The notes under the pieces are model-generated. The model was not told the DNA's origin, did no database searches, and worked only from the letters and a program-made list of their open reading frames with translations. DNA of 10,498 nucleotides from an uncultured Zoogloea sp. (lineage in GTDB: Bacteria > Pseudomonadota > Gammaproteobacteria > Burkholderiales > Rhodocyclaceae). The stretch spans positions 1 to 10,498 of the forward strand of contig CALBTT010000044.1 in the NCBI GenBank assembly GCA_937967645.1, given 5' to 3'. Shown here piece after piece: positions 1 to 5,678 of the stretch. The translations under genes were made by a program, and so were the position numbers. The stretch's first letter is position 1; each line of letters starts with the position of its first letter.

Positions 1-371
1 CTCTCGCTCTCGTCCTGCATGAACTGCTTGAGTCCCACCTTGGGCTTGGTCACCAGGCTGACCGCACCGGCGGAGAGCGCATCGAAGCTGGCCTTGGCCC
101 CCCGCGCGACGTGGGACGAACAGATCACCACGGGCGTGGGCCGCTCGGCCATCAGCTTGCGCAGGAAGGTCAGCCCATCCATGCGCGGCATCTCGATGTC
201 GAGCACGATCACGTCCGGCCACGCCCGGCGCATCTTCTCGATGGCGAAGAGGGGGTCGGCCGCGGTGGCCAGCACCATCATGTCGGGCTGTGCCGCGATG
301 GCCTCGCTGGCCACCTGGCGCACGATGGCCGAATCATCGACGATCAGCACCTTGATCATCCGGCTACCCAT
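1..371 (-). CDS. cheB: CheB receptor methylesterase/deamidase, N-terminal part (truncated by window edge)
   Basis: Chemotaxis response regulator whose full-length form removes methyl groups from receptor glutamates and deamidates glutamines. Only the receiver domain and start of the linker are visible (123 codons); the catalytic esterase domain lies beyond position 1. The reading begins MGSRMIKVLIVDDSAIVRQ, with the acidic pair in VDDS and the phosphoacceptor aspartate in VLDIEMPRMDGLTFL, followed by ICSSHV and the lysine of VTKPKVG; the DIEMPRMDG block is highly typical of CheB. The start at 371 shares one base with the stop of the upstream cheD (TGATG) and has a GGAGG ribosome-binding site just before it. 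The in-frame ATG at 359 (MIKV) has no comparable site. It is the last gene of the operon visible here. Known of the family: phosphorylation by CheA activates the esterase. The identification is secure for the visible part. Confidence 0.95.
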   Translation of the reverse strand, partial: MGSRMIKVLIVDDSAIVRQVASEAIAAQPDMMVLATAADPLFAIEKMRRAWPDVIVLDIEMPRMDGLTFLRKLMAERPTPVVICSSHVARGAKASFDALSAGAVSLVTKPKVGLKQFMQDESE

Positions 372-871
372 CAGCCCTCCCCGGCCAGCGGCCTGTGAGC
401 CAGCCAGACATGGCCCGTCCACAACTCGAAGATCAGCTTGCGATGGCCCCGCCCACCACAATGGGTGACCGTCGGCTGGTAGCCATGATGGGCCAGCAGG
501 GCGTACGCGCTGTCCACGTTGCGGGCGGCGATGTCCATGACCGGTCGCAGCGCATCGCTCTGGCTCAGCATGTTGCCACCACCGAAGACCTTGACCTCGT
601 ACTCGCCCGGCCGGCTCCCGGCGCGGCCCACCTCCCGGTCAAACAGGGCCAGGGCCTCATCGGCATAGCGGCCGTCGAGGGGGTCGGCCGGACGGCGGGT
701 CCGAGAGGGCAGCATGTAGTGGCACATCCCGCCGATCAACCGGCGGGGATGCCACAGGGTGATGGATACGCAGGAGCCGAGCAGGGTCGCGATGCGCGTC
801 CGCCCACCTCCGAAGTGGAAACCGCCGGGCTGCAGGAAGACCTCCCGGATGTCGTCGCCGGTCTCGATCAT
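371..871 (-). CDS. cheD: CheD receptor glutamine deamidase, second paralogue (CheD-2)
   Basis: CheD proteins hydrolyse specific receptor glutamines to glutamates, creating methylation sites, and in some bacteria also partner with CheC. This 166-residue protein is a single CheD domain. The catalytic cysteine is C34 in TLLGSCVSITLWHP and the histidine is H51 in GGMCHYMLP; their 17-residue spacing equals that remembered for Thermotoga CheD (C27, H44). The glycine-rich FGGGNM block is also present. The ATG overlaps the cheR stop codon in an ATGA arrangement, and its own stop overlaps the cheB start, so translation of the three is probably coupled. It is clearly different in sequence from the first CheD in this operon (1722-2312) and lacks that protein's C-terminal extension ending in VELF. 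All catalytic residues are intact, so it is probably active; why two CheDs are kept is unknown. Confidence 0.93.
   Translation of the reverse strand: MIETGDDIREVFLQPGGFHFGGGRTRIATLLGSCVSITLWHPRRLIGGMCHYMLPSRTRRPADPLDGRYADEALALFDREVGRAGSRPGEYEVKVFGGGNMLSQSDALRPVMDIAARNVDSAYALLAHHGYQPTVTHCGGRGHRKLIFELWTGHVWLAHRPLAGEG
375..382 (-). promoter_or_regulatory. Ribosome-binding site for cheB
   Basis: Reads GGGGAGGG on the minus strand, 3 nt before the ATG at 371 (the GGAGG core is 4 nt away). It lies inside the last codons of the preceding cheD and decides for the upstream start MGSRMIKV over the ATG at 359. Confidence 0.6.
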
Positions 872-1713
872 CCGGCCAGCGGCTTGCGATAGATGGTCGC
901 CCGCACCGCCTCCAGGCCCTGCTGGATGCCGTTGAGGGTTTCGGAATGGCCGATGATCAGGTGGCCGCCGCGCTTGAGCCGAGGCAGCAGGTTGGCCACC
1001 ACCTTGCGCTTGGTTTCCATGTCGAAATAAATCATCACGTTACGCAGGAAGATCACATCGAACTCGCCGATGTCGGCCTCGACTGGCAGGGTCAGGTTGA
1101 TCTGCACGAAGCGGACCCGCCGCCTCAGCTCGGGTGCGATGAGGAAGGTACCACTCTGGGCACGCACACCCTTGAGACAATACTTGACTAGGTAGTCCGG
1201 CGGAATCCCCTCGTTGCGCTCCATCGGGTAGTGGGCCGCCTCGGCCTTGGCCAGCACCTGCGTGCTGATGTCCGAGCCGACGATCTCCCAGGGCGAAGAA
1301 GACAGCGTGTCGGCGAGCAGCATGGCCAGGGTATAGGCCTCCTCCCCCGTGGAGCTGGCCGCGCTCCACACCCGGAAAGGTGCCGGGCTGCGCCGGTTCC
1401 GGATGATCTCGTCGCGCAGGAACTCGAAATGGCGGGGCTCGCGGAAGAAATAGGTTTCGTTGGTGGTGAGCAGGTCCACCATCACCTGCAGCTCCTCCGG
1501 GTGCTGGCCGCCAGCCAGCATGCGGTAATACTGGGAGAAGTTCGCCAGATCGTAGTGGCGCAGCCGCTTGGAGAGGCGCCCGACCAGCAGGACCTTCTTG
1601 GCGTCGGACAGGCTGATCCCGGCGATCCGGTAGATCAGGCGCTGGAAGAGGCTGAACTCCTCATCGGTGATGGCGGCACCCGTCGGGCGCCCGGCGGTGG
1701 CGGGTGCAGGCAT
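868..1713 (-). CDS. cheR: CheR chemotaxis receptor methyltransferase
   Basis: S-adenosylmethionine-dependent methyltransferase that methylates glutamates on chemoreceptors in the cytoplasm. It has 281 residues, the usual CheR length. The N-terminal helical domain spans about residues 15-80, then TNETYFFRE (84-92, containing the catalytic arginine R91), the SAM-binding loop WSAASSTGEEAYT (116-128), the acidic D148 in VGSDIS, FLRNVMIYFD (222-231) and GHLIIGHSETL (250-260). The segment from Y178 to L207, which contains the beta-subdomain, aligns without gaps to the E. coli CheR segment as I remember it, so the loop used for binding a C-terminal receptor pentapeptide appears to be present. It starts 8 nt after the cheD-1 stop with no strong ribosome-binding site, and its stop overlaps the start of cheD-2. 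It lies between two cheD genes, an unusual arrangement. Confidence 0.96.
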   Translation of the reverse strand: MPAPATAGRPTGAAITDEEFSLFQRLIYRIAGISLSDAKKVLLVGRLSKRLRHYDLANFSQYYRMLAGGQHPEELQVMVDLLTTNETYFFREPRHFEFLRDEIIRNRRSPAPFRVWSAASSTGEEAYTLAMLLADTLSSSPWEIVGSDISTQVLAKAEAAHYPMERNEGIPPDYLVKYCLKGVRAQSGTFLIAPELRRRVRFVQINLTLPVEADIGEFDVIFLRNVMIYFDMETKRKVVANLLPRLKRGGHLIIGHSETLNGIQQGLEAVRATIYRKPLAG

Positions 1714-1721
1714 GGCAGTAG

Positions 1722-2312
1722 TCAGAAGAGTTCCACGTTGTCGTCCGGCGCCTTGGGGGTCACCAGGGTGGCGGCATAGGCCCGCTCCTCACGGGCGATC
1801 ACCTCGGCCGTGGCGTGCGAGGTGACGATGCGCTTGCACCAGGCGTCGCCGATCGAGGGCACAAACAACACCTTGCGCGACCACGGCCCGAGGAAGTCGG
1901 ACGCGATGATCGGAATGCCCTCGCGCTTCAGCCACTCACGGGCAAAACGCGCGTTGCGCTGGCCGATGGCCAGGGACTGGCCGGACGTCTCGATGATGGT
2001 CCCGCCACCGAAGGCCTTGGCCTGAAGCCGCGGCTTGCGGGCGCCCTGGGCGAGCAGGGCGTTGAGCAGCGCCTCCATGGCGTAGTCGCCGGCAAGCAGC
2101 GAGTCCACCTCACTGTGGGCGCTGCGCTGCAGGTTGGGCAGCATGAAGTGGTTGAGCCCCCCGATACGGGCCTGGGTATCGAACAGGCAGACTGCCACGC
2201 ATGAACCCAACAGCGTGGACAGGGGCCGCTCGCGCTCCACCGCCCAGGCACCGGGCGGCACATTGCGTGACAGTCGCTCGATCTCACGGGCCGGCAGACT
2301 TGCGTAGTCCAT
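1722..2312 (-). CDS. cheD: CheD receptor glutamine deamidase, first paralogue (CheD-1), with C-terminal extension
   Basis: Second CheD of the operon in addition to the one at 371-871. Numbered from the ATG at 2312 (196 residues), the motif STLLGSCVAVCLFD carries T33 and the catalytic C38, and GGLNHFMLP carries H55; KAFGGGTI follows. Compared with CheD-2 it has a longer N-terminus and about 30 extra C-terminal residues, ending in the acidic-hydrophobic tail DDNVELF. The same VELF ending occurs on the receptor-like protein at 8190-9467. Start choice is uncertain: a TTG at 2339 overlaps the cheW stop (TTGA) and would give 205 residues with coupled translation, whereas the ATG at 2312 has a standard initiation codon; neither has a convincing ribosome-binding site. 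Function by family: deamidation of receptor glutamines. Partner proteins for the tail are unknown. Confidence 0.93.
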   Translation of the reverse strand: MDYASLPAREIERLSRNVPPGAWAVERERPLSTLLGSCVAVCLFDTQARIGGLNHFMLPNLQRSAHSEVDSLLAGDYAMEALLNALLAQGARKPRLQAKAFGGGTIIETSGQSLAIGQRNARFAREWLKREGIPIIASDFLGPWSRKVLFVPSIGDAWCKRIVTSHATAEVIAREERAYAATLVTPKAPDDNVELF

Positions 2313-2335
2313 GGCAATGGCCGCCGACAGCGCCC

Positions 2336-2914
2336 TCAAGCCTGGCCGGGGTTGCCGACGACGGCGTCCGCCGCCGCATCGCCCGAGAGCTGGGACAGGG
2401 AGGCGATCTCGTCCACCGAGAGCACCTTGGCCACATCCAGGATGATCACGAACTTGCCACTCACCTTGCCCATGCCCTTGATGAAATCAGCCCGGATGCG
2501 CGCGCCGAAGGCCGGCGGCGGCTCGATCTCCGAGGCCGGGATCTCGAGCACCTCGGACACCGAGTCCACCACCACGCCGATATCCTGGCGCTCCTCGCCT
2601 TCGGCCAGCTCGATGATCACGATGCAGGTACGCCGCGACACTTCGGAGCGCTTGCCACCGAAGCGGCTGGCCAGATCGATGACCGGCACCACCGCACCGC
2701 GCAGGTTGATCACGCCGCGGATGAAGGGCGGCACCATGGGGATTTCGGTGACGGAACCGTACTCGATGATTTCCTTGATGTTGAGGATGCCGACGGCAAA
2801 CATCTCGCCGCCGAGCTGGAAGGTGAGGTACTGGGCAGGGCTGGCCTCGACCGCCACCGGGGCCTTGACGGTACCGGTAGCGGGCAGACCCGCCTGGGGG
2901 GATGGGATGCTCAT
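2336..2914 (-). CDS. cheW: CheW receptor-kinase coupling protein
   Basis: Adaptor that bridges receptor tips and the CheA regulatory domain in chemosensory arrays; it has no enzymatic activity. The 192-residue protein has a CheW domain at about residues 27-172, with YLTFQLGGEMFAVGI at its beginning and the conserved core PFIRGVINLRGAVVPVIDL (63-81). An approximately 25-residue Pro/Ala-rich N-terminal tail precedes it. That tail contains the heptapeptide IPSPQAG, which also occurs in the CheA linker of this operon. The start has a strong AAAGGAG ribosome-binding site 7 nt upstream and lies 20 nt after the receptor stop codon. It is placed directly after its presumed receptor and upstream of cheD-1. 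It is a stand-alone CheW, in addition to the CheW-like P5 domain inside CheA. Confidence 0.96.
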   Translation of the reverse strand: MSIPSPQAGLPATGTVKAPVAVEASPAQYLTFQLGGEMFAVGILNIKEIIEYGSVTEIPMVPPFIRGVINLRGAVVPVIDLASRFGGKRSEVSRRTCIVIIELAEGEERQDIGVVVDSVSEVLEIPASEIEPPPAFGARIRADFIKGMGKVSGKFVIILDVAKVLSVDEIASLSQLSGDAAADAVVGNPGQA

Positions 2915-2934
2915 GGCCGGACTCCTTTCACCCC

Positions 2935-5652
2935 TCAGAACTTCTCGAAGTCACTCTCGTTGAAGGCGAAACCCGCCACCCGTGCGGCGGCCTTGGGCTT
3001 GGCCGCGGGGCGCGCGCCGGCCATCGACGGGGCCTGGGCCAGGCTGCGGCCCATGTTGCGTTCGTCGATGGTGAAGAACTGCATCAGCTGCTGCAGCTGC
3101 TCGGCCTGGCCGCCCAGCTCTTCCGCGGTGGCGGCCAGTTCCTCGGAGGCCGAGGCGTTCTGCTGGGTCGCCTGGTTGAGCTGGTTCATCGCGTTGTTGA
3201 TCTGCGCCACACCGGAGGACTGCTCCTGGGAGGCCGAGGCAATCTCCTGGACCAGGTCGGAAGTCTTGCGGATCGACGGCACGATCTCGTCGAGCAGGTG
3301 ACCGGCGCGCTCGGCCAGCCCCACCGAGTCGCCGGCCAGGCCGCCGATCTCCTGGGCAGCCACCTGGCTGCGTTCGGCCAGCTTGCGCACCTCTGCCGCC
3401 ACCACCGCGAAGCCCTTGCCGTGCTCGCCGGCGCGGGCCGCTTCGATGGCCGCGTTGAGGGCCAGCAGGTTGGTCTGGTAGGCGATGTCGTCGATGATGC
3501 CGATCTTCTGGGCGATCTTCTTCATCGCATCCACGGTGTTCTTCACCGCATCGCCACCCTCGGTGGCTTCCACCGCGGCCTTGGAGGCCATGTTGTCGGT
3601 GACCTTGGCGTTCTCGGCGTTCTGGTTGATGGAGGCCGACATCTGCTCCACCGACGCGGACGACTCTTCCACGCTGGCAGCCTGCTCGGACGAGGACTGG
3701 GACAGGCTCTGGGCGGTGGCCGAGACCTGGCCGGAGGCGTTGGTCAGCGCATCGGCGGCGGTACGCACCTGGGTGATGGTGTCGGAGAGCTTGGCGACGG
3801 TGTTGTTCACCGCCTCCTTGAGGGCCTTGAAGTCGCCCTGGTAGTCGTTGACGATGTTCTGGGTCAGATCACCCTGCTCGATGGCGCTCATGATGCGGCG
3901 CACCTCGTTGATCGGGCCGACGATGGCATCCAGGGTGCCATTGACGCCATCCACGATCTTGCGGAAGTCACCCTGATGCTGGGTGGCGTCGGCACGGGTC
4001 TCCAGCCGGCCGGCGATGGCGGCCGCAGACAGCAGGTTGGCATCGGCCACCAGCTTGTTCACCGCCTCCACGCAGGTGTTCAGGTTGTTCTTGATGGTGT
4101 TGAAATCGCCGTTGTAGCTGTCGGTGATCTTGGCCGGGATGTCGCCCTTGGAGATGCGATCCACGTAGTTGGCCGCCACGTTCAGGGGGCCGATCACCGC
4201 ATCCAGGGTGTTGTTCACGCCTTCCACGATCCTGCGGAAGTCGCCCTGGTGCTGGCTGGCATCGGCACGGGTGGCCAGACGGCCTTCCACTGCAGCCTTG
4301 GACAGCACGCCGGCATCGGCCACCAGCTTGTTCACCGCTTCCACGCAGGTGTTCAGGTTGTTCTTGATGGTGTTGAAATCGCCGTTGTAGTTGTCGGTGA
4401 TCTTGGCCGGGATGTCACCCTTGGAGATGCGATCCACGTAGTTGGCCGCCACGTTCAGGGGCCCGATCACCGCATCCAGGGTGTTGTTCACCCCTTCCAC
4501 GATCTTGCGGAAGTCACCCTGATGCTGGCTGGCATCCGCACGGGTGGCCAGACGGCCTTCCACCGCAGCCTGGGACAGCACGCCGGCATCGGCCACCAGC
4601 TTGTTCACCGCCTCCACGCAGGTGTTCAGGTTGTTCTTGATGGTGTTGAAATCGCCGTTGTAGCTGTCGGTGATCTTGGCCGGGATGTCGCCCTTGGAGA
4701 TGCGATCCACGTAGTTGGCCGCCACGTTCAGGGGGCCGATCACCGCATCCAGAGTGTCGTTCACGCCTTCCACGATCTTGCGGAAGTCACCTTGATGCTT
4801 GCTGGCATCAGCGCGGGTCGCCAGGCGACCTTCCACGGCGGCCTTCGACAACATGGAGGCATCCGTGGCCATTGCACGGACGGCAGCCTGCATGGTGCTC
4901 ATGGATGCAGCCAGATCACCCAGTTCATCCTTGCGATCGTGGGACAGCGTGCTGGAAAAATCGCCCGCGGCCATCTTGTTGGCCGCGGCAACGGCCTCGG
5001 CCACCGGGCGGGTGATGCCGCGGGTGATGATGAAAGCGAGCACCGCAGCCAGCACAGCCGCAATGGCAGCCAGCATGATCATCAGATTACGCGAGGCGTT
5101 CACCAGGTCATCGGCAGCCTTCCCTGATTCTTCCATCAGCTTGGTCTGGAAGTTCAGCAGATCCTTTGCCGCGCCAAGATATTCAGCCTGGAGCCGGCGG
5201 GTGTTGGACAACAGTTCCTGGATCCCATCCTCCCGCTTCCCGGCGAAAGCCAGGGCAATCACCTTCTCCTGGGACTCCAGGAAGAGCACCCGGGTCTCCT
5301 TCATGCGGCGCAGGATGTCCTTCCCCTCTTGGGAGACGATCAGCTTGTCGAGCTTCTCCACGTTGTCGGAGACGTTCTTGCGAGCCTCCTTGATCCGCGC
5401 CAGCTCCTTCTTCTGCTCGTCCTCGGAACGCTCCAGAAGGATGTTGCGCAGGGCCCGCGCCACCACGTTGATGTTGTCGTTGATGGTGTTGAGCATGACC
5501 GTCTTGGGGAAGCGGTCCTGCAACATCAAGGCGAGCTCCTCATTTACCGCCTGGAGGCGAACAACACCAATCACCGCAATCGCGATCAGGAAAAGCAGGG
5601 TGGTTGCGAAGCCGAAGCCCAGTCGCGTGCCAATCTTGAAGTTATTGAGCAT
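2935..5652 (-). CDS. Methyl-accepting chemotaxis protein with tandem poly-HAMP array
   Basis: Inner-membrane chemoreceptor of 905 residues, counted from the ATG at 5652, which has GGGAG 6 nt upstream; an ATG at 5658 and one at 5673 are in frame but less well placed. Domains in order: TM1 (about 11-33); a helical periplasmic region (about 34-188) resembling a four-helix-bundle ligand domain; TM2 (about 189-210); a canonical HAMP (about 210-265, with ITRPV and the DELGDL block); four 91-residue units (271-634), the first three differing at only four or five residues between neighbours; a methylation/signalling hairpin (about 635-860) with tip YQTNLLALNAAIEAARAGE; a linker; and a C-terminal DFEKF. 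Likely methylation sites are in AASVEESSAS (near 658) and ASASEELAAT (near 833). Against E. coli Tsr from memory, each arm of the hairpin is one heptad shorter, which suggests the 34H receptor class. The ligand is unknown. Confidence 0.95.
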   Translation of the reverse strand: MLNNFKIGTRLGFGFATTLLFLIAIAVIGVVRLQAVNEELALMLQDRFPKTVMLNTINDNINVVARALRNILLERSEDEQKKELARIKEARKNVSDNVEKLDKLIVSQEGKDILRRMKETRVLFLESQEKVIALAFAGKREDGIQELLSNTRRLQAEYLGAAKDLLNFQTKLMEESGKAADDLVNASRNLMIMLAAIAAVLAAVLAFIITRGITRPVAEAVAAANKMAAGDFSSTLSHDRKDELGDLAASMSTMQAAVRAMATDASMLSKAAVEGRLATRADASKHQGDFRKIVEGVNDTLDAVIGPLNVAANYVDRISKGDIPAKITDSYNGDFNTIKNNLNTCVEAVNKLVADAGVLSQAAVEGRLATRADASQHQGDFRKIVEGVNNTLDAVIGPLNVAANYVDRISKGDIPAKITDNYNGDFNTIKNNLNTCVEAVNKLVADAGVLSKAAVEGRLATRADASQHQGDFRRIVEGVNNTLDAVIGPLNVAANYVDRISKGDIPAKITDSYNGDFNTIKNNLNTCVEAVNKLVADANLLSAAAIAGRLETRADATQHQGDFRKIVDGVNGTLDAIVGPINEVRRIMSAIEQGDLTQNIVNDYQGDFKALKEAVNNTVAKLSDTITQVRTAADALTNASGQVSATAQSLSQSSSEQAASVEESSASVEQMSASINQNAENAKVTDNMASKAAVEATEGGDAVKNTVDAMKKIAQKIGIIDDIAYQTNLLALNAAIEAARAGEHGKGFAVVAAEVRKLAERSQVAAQEIGGLAGDSVGLAERAGHLLDEIVPSIRKTSDLVQEIASASQEQSSGVAQINNAMNQLNQATQQNASASEELAATAEELGGQAEQLQQLMQFFTIDERNMGRSLAQAPSMAGARPAAKPKAAARVAGFAFNESDFEKF
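3751..4842 (-). repeat. Four tandem 273-bp units (three near-identical, one diverged) encoding HAMP-like pairs
   Basis: Units on the minus strand: 4842-4570, 4569-4297, 4296-4024 and the diverged 4023-3751. The exact period is seen from the recurring plus-strand word cggaagtc at 3962, 4235, 4508 and 4781, each 273 bases apart. Each unit encodes AAVEGRLATRAD, then QGDFR, GPLNVAANYVDRISKGD, YNGDF and NNLNTCVEAVN; the fourth keeps GRLETRAD, QGDF and GDLTQ but has lost the cysteine and most of the identity. Neighbouring copies among the first three differ at four to five residues out of 91, and nucleotide differences are also sparse, so the array looks recently duplicated or homogenised. Copy number may therefore vary between strains, or be miscounted in short-read assemblies. 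Confidence 0.93.
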
Positions 5653-5658
5653 GTTCAT

Positions 5659-5663
5659 CTCCC
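5659..5663 (-). promoter_or_regulatory. Ribosome-binding site for the poly-HAMP receptor
   Basis: Reads GGGAG on the minus strand, 6 nt before the ATG at 5652. It supports MLNNFKIG as the N-terminus rather than the upstream in-frame ATG codons at 5658 and 5673. Confidence 0.6.
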
Positions 5664-5678
5664 GGTAAATCAAATCGT

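Noticed and set aside
3751..4842. CRISPR array or mobile-element repeats
   Set aside because: The repeats are direct, contiguous, without spacers, in frame with a receptor and encode a HAMP-like unit; they are protein repeats.
2902..5127. A 741-codon open frame on the plus strand, antisense to the poly-HAMP receptor
   Set aside because: It is a high-GC shadow of the receptor gene: its composition is His/Gly/Val-rich and repeats only because the coding strand repeats. No ribosome-binding site or recognisable domain.
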